Source of the DNA: Bacteroidaceae bacterium
GTDB lineage: Bacteria > Bacteroidota > Bacteroidia > Bacteroidales > Bacteroidaceae
Direction of reading: 5' to 3'
DNA: 16,982 nucleotides
NCBI GenBank assembly: GCA_016302965.1
Contig: JAEDMP010000051.1
Span: forward strand, 1-16,982
Part shown: positions 1-6,257 of the stretch, in pieces
Numbering within the stretch: position 1 is the stretch's first letter
Layout: the number at the start of each line of letters is the position of its first letter
Position numbers and translations under genes: made by a program
The notes under the pieces: generated by a model
The model's input: only the letters and a program-made list of their open reading frames with translations
The model's database searches: none
What the model was told of the DNA's origin: nothing

Positions 1-1
1 G

Positions 2-58
2 AAACGAGCGCACTATCCCACGCTTACGGAATATTACGAGAAAAAGCACCCGCGTTAA
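2..58 (+). CDS. Group II intron reverse transcriptase/maturase, last 18 codons
   Basis: An open frame enters the window at base 2 and ends with TAA at 56-58. Its last residues read PTLTEYYEKKHPR. It stops 2 nt before domain V, where intron-encoded proteins from domain IV normally end. This placement is the main evidence; the visible peptide is too short to show a catalytic motif. The protein would be the reverse transcriptase and splicing cofactor of the intron. Reading the adjacent frame through 93 gives no recognisable product, so the frame ending at 58 is preferred. Confidence 0.5.
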   Translation, partial: KRAHYPTLTEYYEKKHPR

Positions 59-60
59 GA

Positions 61-160
61 ACCGCCGTATGCCGAACGGCACGTACGGTGGTGTGAGAGG
101 TCGGTAAACACGAAAATAGGAGATAAACACCCTATGATTAGTGTTTACCTCCTACTCGAT
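61..160 (+). ncRNA. Group II intron ribozyme domains V and VI
   Basis: Domain V: bases 61-69 pair with 84-92 (one G-U pair), C82-G83 form the two-base bulge, and 70-73 pair with 78-81 around a GAAC tetraloop. The catalytic triad falls at 63-65 and reads CGC, not the commoner AGC. The upper stem has 4 bp instead of the usual 5. Both traits are known in IIC introns such as that of Oceanobacillus iheyensis. Domain VI: 117-122 pair with 149-154, 124-130 pair with 141-147, with an A123/C148 mismatch and a 10-nt loop. A154, 7 nt from the 3' end, is the likely branch-point adenosine. The stretch TAAACAC also occurs at 105-111, so an alternative pairing with 141-147 is possible. Confidence 0.8.
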
Positions 161-187
161 TTTTTAGAACTGTATTAAAGAGTCTGA

Positions 188-1567
188 TTATTCTGGAATG
201 TAGAACCACTCTGCAGGCACACTAACATTCTCTTTCATCCATTCCTGTGTAGTATTGGTGGCTATGATCATAGGAGCCTCTCCAGCCTTAGGGAATTTGA
301 TCTTACAAACACCAGCGTTGTCTTTTCCCTGCACTTCGATATAGATATTATTAGTGTTCACATCCCATCCAGTGATGTCGTATTCGGTATTAGGACTGGT
401 CTTGAATGTAGAAGGACCACCCATTTCTGGCAGTTTAGTGTCGCCGATGGTGAGATTGAATGGCAGTTTGCCTCCGAGATATCTAAGCACAGCCTTCTGA
501 TAATGCTTGGTCTCATTCCAACCGGTAAATGCCTTGTTAGCATCATACTCAGCTACCTTTTCCTTAAAATCGAGAACATCCACAACGATATCATTGAAGT
601 CGAAGTCACCAATAGAACCCAGATCCTCAATCATATATCTAACGGTTACTTTCTCAATGATAGTATCATTTTCAATCTCTTCAATAGGAGGTGTAGATGG
701 GTCTCCAACAATCATGAATACAATATCATTGTAATCCCAGTCACTATTTTTGAGGTTAGAATCTTCAGCCCCAATGAGAATTACTTGCTTCTCTTCTGAA
801 ATATTGCTAGGACGTGGCACATTCTTAAGCGCAATCATCATGTGGTTGAGTGAAGATTGTTCGGCTCCAGCATTATGATATCCAGAAGCAGAGGTTGGTT
901 TTGTAATCTTCAGATAGAAATGCATGGCCATGCCAGTCTGGAAATCATTGAATTCAATTGACTTGGCACGTATACCAGTTACCGTTCCGTTGTCATAGTC
1001 AGTAGTATTGTTATAATACTCCTCAGACCATTTAGTTCTCATTATTGTGGAGTGCCACTCAGTATTCTTTAGATCCTTAAATTCGATATTCTCATGTTTT
1101 TTCCAAACGAGGTAGTCATCTTCACCAATCACTGCATGAAGTTCATAATCAGCACCTGAACGTCCCATGTATACAGGTACTATAGAGAAATGGTTTGAAG
1201 GCACAGTAAGATAGAATGGATTTCCACATTTTTTATTATTTTCCAATTCTTTCAGTTGCTCCTGCATCCATTTGTTCATGTTTAGGTCTACTTCATACCA
1301 ATCCTCCGACTTAGTCATGCTACCACCTCCTGCTCTTGTGGCAGGAGCCTTAAATTGTGGTAATGAGAGAGAGAAATTGGTAGCCTTATCACTGTAGTCC
1401 CAGTTTTGGTTAAGAGAGACATTAGGATACTTCTGTGAGAATTGTTCGGCATATTCTTGTGCCTTTTGAGTTGATAAATCTGGCAGGTCGCCAAGATCAT
1501 TGTTTGAGCAGGCTGTAAACATTGCAACAGCTGCACAGTTCATAAAGATAAGACTTAAACGGTTCAT
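188..1567 (-). CDS. Surface lipoprotein with paired DxDxND motifs (LruC/DUF4842- or DUF4114-like)
   Basis: The 459-aa product has a short signal peptide and a lipobox ending FTAC, so Cys20 would be lipidated. SNNDLGD follows, mildly acidic as is common in exported Bacteroidetes lipoproteins. A segment at about 35-57 (AQEYAEQFSQKYPN...NQNWD) resembles the N-terminal region of many Prevotella surface proteins. The C-terminal half has two copies of one motif: SDWDYNDIVF at 275-284 and GDFDFNDIVVD at 320-330. Such Asp-rich motifs mark the LruC/DUF4842 and DUF4114 groups and look like calcium-binding loops; metal binding is inferred. No enzyme motif is seen, and a cell-surface binding or matrix role is only a guess. 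The start at 1567 places the signal peptide correctly. A weak promoter-like element (TAGAATTTG, one base too long) lies at 1592-1600. The group II intron begins 27 bp past the stop. Confidence 0.75.
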   Translation of the reverse strand: MNRLSLIFMNCAAVAMFTACSNNDLGDLPDLSTQKAQEYAEQFSQKYPNVSLNQNWDYSDKATNFSLSLPQFKAPATRAGGGSMTKSEDWYEVDLNMNKWMQEQLKELENNKKCGNPFYLTVPSNHFSIVPVYMGRSGADYELHAVIGEDDYLVWKKHENIEFKDLKNTEWHSTIMRTKWSEEYYNNTTDYDNGTVTGIRAKSIEFNDFQTGMAMHFYLKITKPTSASGYHNAGAEQSSLNHMMIALKNVPRPSNISEEKQVILIGAEDSNLKNSDWDYNDIVFMIVGDPSTPPIEEIENDTIIEKVTVRYMIEDLGSIGDFDFNDIVVDVLDFKEKVAEYDANKAFTGWNETKHYQKAVLRYLGGKLPFNLTIGDTKLPEMGGPSTFKTSPNTEYDITGWDVNTNNIYIEVQGKDNAGVCKIKFPKAGEAPMIIATNTTQEWMKENVSVPAEWFYIPE

Positions 1568-1619
1568 AATTAATTATTTTTATATGGTTATCAAATTCTA
1601 CAGCACTTTAAGGGTCATA

Positions 1620-1664
1620 GGGACAGGTACGTCAGTTCACTCTTTCGGGTCAAAGTACCTGTCC
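1620..1664. repeat. REP-like palindromic hairpin element
   Basis: GGACAGGTAC at 1621-1630 is a perfect inverted copy of GTACCTGTCC at 1655-1664. Between them, ACTC and GGGT can pair around TTTC, and flanking TT/AA pairs extend the stem, leaving an asymmetric GTCAG/A bulge. This compact imperfect palindrome with conserved-looking arms has the shape of a REP element, the kind mobilised by REP-associated tyrosine transposases. There is one copy in the window. Its right arm supplies the last codons of the truncated nucleotidyltransferase at 1650-1796, so it appears to have landed in or beside that gene. A terminator role is less likely because no T-tract follows on either strand. Confidence 0.6.
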
Positions 1665-1796
1665 GTGTGCCACGAGAATATCTACATCGCTCTGTGCCGT
1701 CTCTCCTCCACGAGAAAAAGAGCCGAACAGCCATGCCTTCCTTACGGGTTGAGTAGAGAAATACTGGCGTATGTTGTCTATCACATTGACGTTCAT
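1650..1796 (-). pseudogene. Truncated MNT-type nucleotidyltransferase
   Basis: The 48-residue frame starting MNVNVIDNIRQYF carries the minimal nucleotidyltransferase signature: GSFSRG at about residues 25-30, then SDVDILV with the two metal-binding aspartates at 37 and 39. Intact MntA-like proteins run to about 100 residues. This one ends six residues after the DxD motif, and its last codons come from the REP-like hairpin. The third catalytic acid and the C-terminal half are missing, so it should be inactive. An upstream in-frame start at 1895 is rejected because a good promoter lies at 1833-1864, downstream of it. Intact relatives are usually antitoxins that AMPylate or otherwise modify a HEPN toxin; no HEPN gene is recognisable here. 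Confidence 0.7.
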
Positions 1797-1832
1797 AGGT
1801 AGAATATCACTTATAATGACTATTTTCAGTGA

Positions 1833-1864
1833 CAAAAGTACAATAAAAAAAAGATACATCCAAA
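1833..1864 (-). promoter_or_regulatory. Bacteroidetes promoter for the MNT remnant
   Basis: Read on the minus strand, TTTG (1861-1864) is followed after 20 nt by TACTTTTG (1833-1840), matching the TTTG / TAnnTTTG consensus. Transcription would begin near 1826, about 30 nt before the ATG at 1796. This supports that start codon over the one at 1895. Confidence 0.65.
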
Positions 1865-1957
1865 TTATCCGTCCTTTTTTTTTATTCCATGCCATTAATT
1901 ATGCCATTAAGGATTTTATGAAAGTACACTTTTGGTGTAAAGTTTATTATATATAAA

Positions 1958-2108
1958 TCAGATAACAGATATGTTTATCGGAGGTAGCATATCCAGCAAG
2001 ACTTTGTATTCCGACTTATACCTTTCGAGGCGCTCGTAATCTTTAGGAGTTGGCGAAGGGATGCGACTGATATTGTTTCAATCCATCATATAATTCTTGT
2101 TCTGTCAT
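1958..2108 (-). pseudogene. Small decayed ORF with an internal frameshift
   Basis: From ATG at 2108 the minus strand reads MTEQELYDGLKQ, then leaves frame and soon stops. A shifted frame continues with plausible coding sequence, ISRIPSPTPKDYERLERYKS, then EYKVLLDMLPP, and ends with TGA at 1958-1960. The span is 151 nt, one more than a multiple of three. Restoring a lost AT or TA dinucleotide where the sequence reads CAATATCAG would join the halves through a tyrosine into a peptide of about 50 aa. I do not recognise the family. It lies upstream of the MNT remnant on the same strand and has its own good promoter, so it was probably once an expressed gene. A sequencing error at the shift is the alternative. 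Confidence 0.45.
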
Positions 2109-2143
2109 ATATTTCAATTTATCGTTTTATATTCAACTAACTG

Positions 2144-2175
2144 CAAAAATAAGTATTATATCCGAGATATACAAA
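2144..2175 (-). promoter_or_regulatory. Bacteroidetes promoter for the decayed small ORF
   Basis: Minus-strand TTTG (2172-2175), a 20-nt spacer and TATTTTTG (2144-2151) match the consensus. The start codon at 2108 lies about 30 nt past the expected transcription start. The bases between here and the AGCS stop at 2287 are AT-rich up to about 2230. A GC-rich imperfect hairpin follows at about 2243-2259, with no U-tract on the AGCS transcript, so I do not call it a terminator. Confidence 0.6.
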
Positions 2176-2286
2176 TCAAAACTCAAAAAAAATCAAATAG
2201 CATTATAAATTTTCTATTACATTTTTTTTCTGATATTGGCGAGGCCGCGACTTCGTGGCGTGGTTTGCGCCCGACATTCTTGCCGT

Positions 2287-3759
2287 TCACTCCCAGCATT
2301 CGATGTCTTTCTCCACTTCGGGCATCATCCGGCGGTGGAACACGGGGTCGAGACCCTGTTTGCGCTGTGTCAGATAGTTGTGCAGCAGGCTCATCACTTG
2401 GGGAGAGAGTTGGAGGATGGCAACCAGATTCACCAAGGTCATCACACCCATGGCGAGGTCGACAAAAATCCAGGCCTCCTGCAGTGTCATGAGCGAACCG
2501 GCCATGACCGTCATCCCTGTGACGATACGGAAGAGTTGGATGTAGCGTTTCTTCGACGTGATGAAGCGGATATTGGTTTCGCCGTAGAAATAGTTGGCGA
2601 TGATGGTGCTGTAGGCGAAGAGGAAGATGGCGAGGGTGATGAACAGTCCACCCAGTTCACCGATGTGGGCCTCCAAGGCATATTTGGTGAGGATGATTCC
2701 GTCGCGACCACTGTCATAGATGCCGGAGAGGAGGATGATGAATGCCGTACACGAGCAGACCACCAGTGTGTCGGCAAAGACCCCAAGTGCCTGCAGCAGT
2801 CCCTGCTTCACAGGATGCGAGGTATGGGCGATGGCTGCGGCATTGGGGGCGCTGCCCTCGCCGGCCTCGTTGCTGAAGAGTCCGCGTTTCACACCCTGCA
2901 TCACCGCCATGCCCAAGGCGCCGCCCGCAGCGGCATCCAGTCCGAAGGCACTCTTGATGATGAGCATGATCATGGCTGGTATCTCGGTGATGTTCAGCAG
3001 GATGACCACGATAGCTATTGCCACATAGCCGATGGCCATGAAGGGAACGGCGATGCTGGCGAAATGGGAGATGCGGCGTATGCCACCGAAGATGATGATG
3101 AGCGTGGCCAGGGTGAGGGCTGCACCAATCCATTTCACGGAGATGCCGCTGCTGTCGGCCAGTGCATCGCAGAGCGTGTTGCTCTGTACAATCTGGTTGG
3201 CCATACCGAAGGTGATGGTGATGAGTATGGCAAAGAGCACACCCATCCATTTGCGGTGCAATCCCTGCTGCATATAATAGGCCGGCCCGCCGTAGAACGA
3301 GTCCTGACCCCGTTTCTTGTAGAGCTGGGCCAGCGTAGCCTCGACAAAGGCGGTGGCGGCACCCAGCAGTGCCATCATCCACATCCAGAACACGGCTCCG
3401 GGGCCACCCACAAAGATGGCCGATGCCACGCCTGCCAGGTTGCCCGTGCCCACACGGCTGGACAGCGAAACGGCAAAGGCCTGGAACGAGCCGATTTTTT
3501 TCAGCCGCTCAAGCTCCTCGTTGGCTCCAGTCTTCGTTGTGGCTTTTGTTTCATCGCCTTGGTCATCTGGCCCGCCTGTTTGCTGTTTGCCCACCGGCTT
3601 GTCGGCCATCACTCTGAACATGTCGGTCAACAGGCGGAACTGGATGCCGCGGCTGCGGAAGGTGAACAGGAGGGCGCAGCCAACGAGCATCGTGATGACG
3701 ATATAGGACCAGAGCAGGTCGTTGGCGGATTGGAGAATGTCGAAAAGTGTCTGCATCAT
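2287..3759 (-). CDS. Sodium:alanine/glycine symporter (AGCS family)
   Basis: This 490-aa inner-membrane protein belongs to the AGCS family, which couples uptake of alanine, glycine or related amino acids to Na+. Recognisable segments include SFQAFAVSLSSRVGTGNLAG with the following GGPGAVFWMW stretch, DSFYGGPAYYMQQGL, and LFSNEAGEGSAPNAAAIAHT. Hydrophobic helices run almost throughout, and the length is normal. A charged, Gln/Gly/Lys-rich linker at about residues 52-85 (DKPVGKQQTGGPDD onward) separates the first helix from the core. The open frame runs one codon further to a TTG at 3762; ATG at 3759 is preferred, and ATG at 3756 is also possible. It starts 104 bp past the AraC-family stop on the same strand but has its own -7 element. 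A functional link with the sugar genes is not evident. Confidence 0.93.
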   Translation of the reverse strand: MMQTLFDILQSANDLLWSYIVITMLVGCALLFTFRSRGIQFRLLTDMFRVMADKPVGKQQTGGPDDQGDETKATTKTGANEELERLKKIGSFQAFAVSLSSRVGTGNLAGVASAIFVGGPGAVFWMWMMALLGAATAFVEATLAQLYKKRGQDSFYGGPAYYMQQGLHRKWMGVLFAILITITFGMANQIVQSNTLCDALADSSGISVKWIGAALTLATLIIIFGGIRRISHFASIAVPFMAIGYVAIAIVVILLNITEIPAMIMLIIKSAFGLDAAAGGALGMAVMQGVKRGLFSNEAGEGSAPNAAAIAHTSHPVKQGLLQALGVFADTLVVCSCTAFIILLSGIYDSGRDGIILTKYALEAHIGELGGLFITLAIFLFAYSTIIANYFYGETNIRFITSKKRYIQLFRIVTGMTVMAGSLMTLQEAWIFVDLAMGVMTLVNLVAILQLSPQVMSLLHNYLTQRKQGLDPVFHRRMMPEVEKDIECWE

Positions 3760-3797
3760 CAAATAGGATAGTTACTTGTTGTATTTTTTGTGCGGTG

Positions 3798-3805
3798 CAA
3801 AAATA
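3798..3805 (-). promoter_or_regulatory. Putative -7 element for the AGCS symporter
   Basis: On the minus strand the sequence reads TATTTTTG, matching TAnnTTTG, 38 bp before the ATG at 3759. No TTTG occurs 19-20 nt upstream, so only the -7 half is convincing. Confidence 0.5.
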
Positions 3806-3862
3806 CAAAAAATATCTCATATTTTCCCTGATGTCATGAAAAATATCTTGGTGGAGCATGAT

Positions 3863-4765
3863 TCAGTGGCGTTCACGGTACTCGGTGGGCGACATGCCGA
3901 TGGTCTTCGAGAAGATGCGCGAGAAATAATACTGGTCGTCAATGCCGAGTTTGTGGCAAATCTGGTTCACCTTCAGGTCGGTCTCTGAGAGCAGCTGGCA
4001 GGCACGCTCCATCTTCAGCCGGTTGTAGTAGGCATGAGGGCTCATGCCCGTCTGTCTTCTGAAAAGGGCAGAGAAATGGCTCTGTGAGTAGCCGATATAG
4101 GCGGCCGCCTGCTGCAGCGTCATCCGGTTTTCGAGATGTTCCTGCATGAAATGGATGGCACTCTGGCAGAGGGCTTGCTCGTCGAGGGACGATGTGCCGG
4201 AGTCAGGACGGCTGCCGACGGCATTGCGGAACTGTACCAGATAGCGCATGGAGGCGAGAAAATGATGGAGTAGAGAAGAGGCATAGCGAAGATGTTCCAT
4301 GTCTGTGCCCGACTGAAGGGTGGTGAGTATCTCCTCGAAGATACCCAGCCGGTCCATGATGCGAGAGTTCACCGCCACGTTGATCTGCTGGGGAGTCTGC
4401 ATCCCCTCGGCATAGATGGCGGCATGTTCGCCGGAGAAATGAATCCAGTAGATGGTCCAGGAAGCATCGGGCGAGGCTCCGTAGGAGTGGGGCAAACCCG
4501 GGGGAAGGATGAAGAACTCGCCCTGTCTTACCTGGTATTCCAGGCCTTGAGTGGCATACCATCCGCTGCCGTTCACACAATAGATGAGCACAAATTGGCT
4601 GATGGGTGTCGACCGTTCCCGATAGTGGTGGGAGGCAGAGGGATAATAGCCGATGTCGGTCACATAGAGACTCGACGCCAATCGGTCGTCGCGCTCCATC
4701 TCTACCACCCTCGGCGGCAATACCACCTGCCGCTCTCCCTGGAATCCGTCTTTCTGTCCTTTCAT
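3863..4765 (-). CDS. AraC-family transcriptional regulator
   Basis: The 300-aa protein has the standard AraC architecture. An N-terminal cupin-like ligand domain (about 35-130) includes GEFFILPPGLPHSYG, and a C-terminal double helix-turn-helix domain (about 198-298) ends DQYYFSRIFSKTIGMSPTEYR, the family signature. The first helix-turn-helix shows TLQQAAAYIGYSQSHFSALF. The frame stays open to an ATG at 4912, but the canonical promoter at 4788-4818 lies inside that extension, and the start at 4765 gives the usual length. It is divergent from the sugar porter operon, whose promoter region holds a spaced direct repeat, so it probably activates that operon in response to a sugar. The ligand is unknown. 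It could also control its own promoter. Confidence 0.92.
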   Translation of the reverse strand: MKGQKDGFQGERQVVLPPRVVEMERDDRLASSLYVTDIGYYPSASHHYRERSTPISQFVLIYCVNGSGWYATQGLEYQVRQGEFFILPPGLPHSYGASPDASWTIYWIHFSGEHAAIYAEGMQTPQQINVAVNSRIMDRLGIFEEILTTLQSGTDMEHLRYASSLLHHFLASMRYLVQFRNAVGSRPDSGTSSLDEQALCQSAIHFMQEHLENRMTLQQAAAYIGYSQSHFSALFRRQTGMSPHAYYNRLKMERACQLLSETDLKVNQICHKLGIDDQYYFSRIFSKTIGMSPTEYRERH

Positions 4766-4787
4766 GACTGCAAATAGTTTGGGTCTG

Positions 4788-4818
4788 CAAATGTACAAAG
4801 AATAGATGAAAGCACAAA
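4788..4818 (-). promoter_or_regulatory. Consensus promoter of the AraC-family gene
   Basis: Read on the minus strand: TTTG (4815-4818), exactly 19 nt, then TACATTTG (4788-4795). Both boxes and the spacing match the Bacteroidetes consensus. Transcription should start about 15 nt before the ATG at 4765, giving a very short leader. Confidence 0.75.
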
Positions 4819-4849
4819 GCCAAAGCCGGATTATTTCGCGAAAGTAAGA

Positions 4850-4893
4850 TTGTCCATCTGATAGCGTCGTTTTGTCTATCTCCTGTCTCGTTG
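4850..4893 (+). promoter_or_regulatory. Candidate AraC-type operator: direct repeat 22 bp apart
   Basis: TTGTCCATCT begins at 4850 and TTGTCTATCT at 4872. The two 10-mers match at 9 positions and are 22 bp apart, about two helical turns, as expected for tandem AraC half-sites on one DNA face. Similarity continues loosely (GTCGTT and CTCGTT). The downstream copy covers the place where a -33 box would lie for the porter promoter at 4902-4909, the classic position for an activator that touches RNA polymerase. Binding by the divergently encoded regulator is inferred. Confidence 0.5.
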
Positions 4894-4901
4894 AATCGTC
4901 G

Positions 4902-4909
4902 TATCTTTG
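4902..4909 (+). promoter_or_regulatory. -7 element of the sugar porter / DUF5107 operon
   Basis: TATCTTTG matches TAnnTTTG and lies 25 nt before the ATG at 4935. The nearest upstream TTTG (4871-4874) is 27 nt away, too far for a normal -33 box. A defective -33 region suggests activator-dependent transcription, in keeping with the direct repeat at 4850-4893. Confidence 0.6.
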
Positions 4910-4934
4910 CACCCAAACTTAAAACCTTCAAGAG

Positions 4935-6233
4935 ATGAACAACTGCAACCAAGGATTCCTTTATTTCATTTGCGCTGTGTCGGCCATGGGTGGTTTGCTC
5001 TTCGGCTACGACTGGGTGGTGATTGGGGGCGCCAAGCCCTTCTATGAACTCTATTTCGGTATTGCCGACTCGCCCCTGATGCAAGGGGTGGCCATGACCA
5101 CCGCACTGGTGGGCTGTCTGGCAGGAGCGATGCTGGCCGGTGCGGCTGCCGACCGCTATGGTCGCAAACCGCTGCTGATGGTCTCGGCGGTACTCTTTAC
5201 GGTGTCGGCCATTGCTACCGGTCTCTTCAACGACTTCACCTTATTTAATATAGCTCGCTTTGTGGGTGGTGTGGGCATCGGTGTGGCATCCGCCCTGGCT
5301 CCCATGTATATTGCCGAGGTAAGCCCCGCACAGATACGTGGCCGCATGGTGAGTCTCAACCAGATGACCATCGTGCTCGGTATTCTTGCTGCCCAGGTGG
5401 TCAACCTGTTCCTGGCCCGCGATACAGCAGTGGCCGAGAGCCAGGCATGGAATGTGGAGTGGGGGTGGCGCTGGATGTTCTGGGCCGAGACCCTGCCGGC
5501 TGCCCTTTTCCTGCTGATGAGTTTCTTCATTCCCGAGAGTCCTGTGTTTTTGCAACTGAAGGCTGAGCCCAAGACGGATAGCCGTCAGCTGGAGGCCGGA
5601 CTCAGCCAGTTGATGGAACCCCGTTATAGTCGGGTGCTGCTGCTCGGACTGGTGGTGGCCGTGTTCCAGCAATGGTGTGGCACCAATGTCATCTTCAACT
5701 ATGCCCAGGAGATATTTGTCGGAGCTGGCTTCGACGTGGATGGCATGTTCATCAATATTGTCATCACGGGTATCGCCAATGTGGTGTTCACCTTTGTCGC
5801 ACTCTATACCATCGAGAAATGGGGGCGCCGCACGCTGATGCTTATTGGTGCCGGCGGCTTGGGACTGATCTATTTCATCCTTGGCGCCTGCTATTTTGCC
5901 GGACTCACAGGAATACTGATGGTGGCGCTTGTGGTGGCGGCCATTTCGGTCTATGCCATGACGCTGGGACCCGTCACCTGGACGCTTCTGGCCGAACTCT
6001 TCCCCCACCGCATCCGCGGCATCGCCATGGCTACCTGTACCTTCGCCCTGTGGGTGGGCTGCTGCACCCTCACCTTCTCTTTCCCCTCGATGAACGCCGC
6101 ACTCGGCAGCAGCGGCACCTTCTGGACCTATGCCGCCATCTGCGTGGCCGCCTTTGTCTTCCTCTGGCGACGCTGTCCAGAGACCAAGGGCAAATCGCTG
6201 GAACAACTGGAGAAGGAGTTGACAAATAACTGA
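4935..6233 (+). CDS. MFS sugar porter (XylE/GLUT-like)
   Basis: This 432-aa inner-membrane protein has the sugar-porter signatures of the major facilitator superfamily: GGLLFGYDWVVIGGA in helix 1, DRYGRKP at 73-79, PESP at 200-203, QQWCGTN at 245-251 (the usual QQxxGxN site), EKWGRRTL at 294-301 and PETKGKSLEQLE near the C-terminus. It should import a monosaccharide, probably by proton symport. The substrate cannot be read from the sequence. It is shorter than E. coli XylE (491 aa), partly because the loop between helices 6 and 7 is only about 30 residues. It is the first gene of an operon; the DUF5107 gene starts 24 nt after its stop. The start at 4935 follows the -7 box by 25 nt, and no SD sequence is evident. 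Confidence 0.93.
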   Translation: MNNCNQGFLYFICAVSAMGGLLFGYDWVVIGGAKPFYELYFGIADSPLMQGVAMTTALVGCLAGAMLAGAAADRYGRKPLLMVSAVLFTVSAIATGLFNDFTLFNIARFVGGVGIGVASALAPMYIAEVSPAQIRGRMVSLNQMTIVLGILAAQVVNLFLARDTAVAESQAWNVEWGWRWMFWAETLPAALFLLMSFFIPESPVFLQLKAEPKTDSRQLEAGLSQLMEPRYSRVLLLGLVVAVFQQWCGTNVIFNYAQEIFVGAGFDVDGMFINIVITGIANVVFTFVALYTIEKWGRRTLMLIGAGGLGLIYFILGACYFAGLTGILMVALVVAAISVYAMTLGPVTWTLLAELFPHRIRGIAMATCTFALWVGCCTLTFSFPSMNAALGSSGTFWTYAAICVAAFVFLWRRCPETKGKSLEQLEKELTNN

Positions 6234-6257
6234 TAAAACATTCAAACTGCATATTCA

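Larger units (their letters stand above)
1..160 (+). mobile_element. Group II intron, 3' portion (5' end outside window)
   Basis: The first 160 bases read as the 3' end of a bacterial group II intron, a self-splicing retroelement. In order they show the end of a coding frame (stop at 56-58), a domain V hairpin (61-92), a domain VI hairpin (117-154) and the boundary CTACTCGAT ending at 160, which fits the usual AY 3' end. The 3' exon would start with TTTTTAGAAC at 161. The element is on the plus strand and lies 27 bp beyond the stop codon of the minus-strand lipoprotein gene, so it leaves that gene intact. The CGC triad and short domain V suggest subgroup IIC, which tends to insert next to terminator-like hairpins. 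The 5' exon is not visible, so this cannot be confirmed here. Confidence 0.82.

Noticed and set aside
1797..1895. N-terminal extension of the nucleotidyltransferase to ATG at 1895, giving a hydrophobic segment
   Set aside because: A consensus promoter lies at 1833-1864 within the extension. The natural family start is at 1796, and the apparent membrane segment comes from translating AT-rich promoter DNA.
2241..2260. GC-rich hairpin past the AGCS stop as a terminator
   Set aside because: On the AGCS transcript it is followed by an A-rich stretch, not a U-tract, and the stem is short with a mismatch.
2236..3771. A 511-codon plus-strand open frame opposite the AGCS gene
   Set aside because: It is the mirror of a convincing membrane transporter. 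Its translation is His/Asp/Gly-rich without helices, motifs or a promoter.
4766..4912. N-terminal extension of the AraC-family protein to ATG at 4912
   Set aside because: The extension contains the complete promoter at 4788-4818 and the operator-like repeats. Starting at 4765 gives the usual 300-aa length.
5241..6245. A 334-codon minus-strand open frame opposite the sugar porter
   Set aside because: It is a shadow of the MFS gene, low-complexity and His/Gln/Glu-rich with no membrane or domain character.
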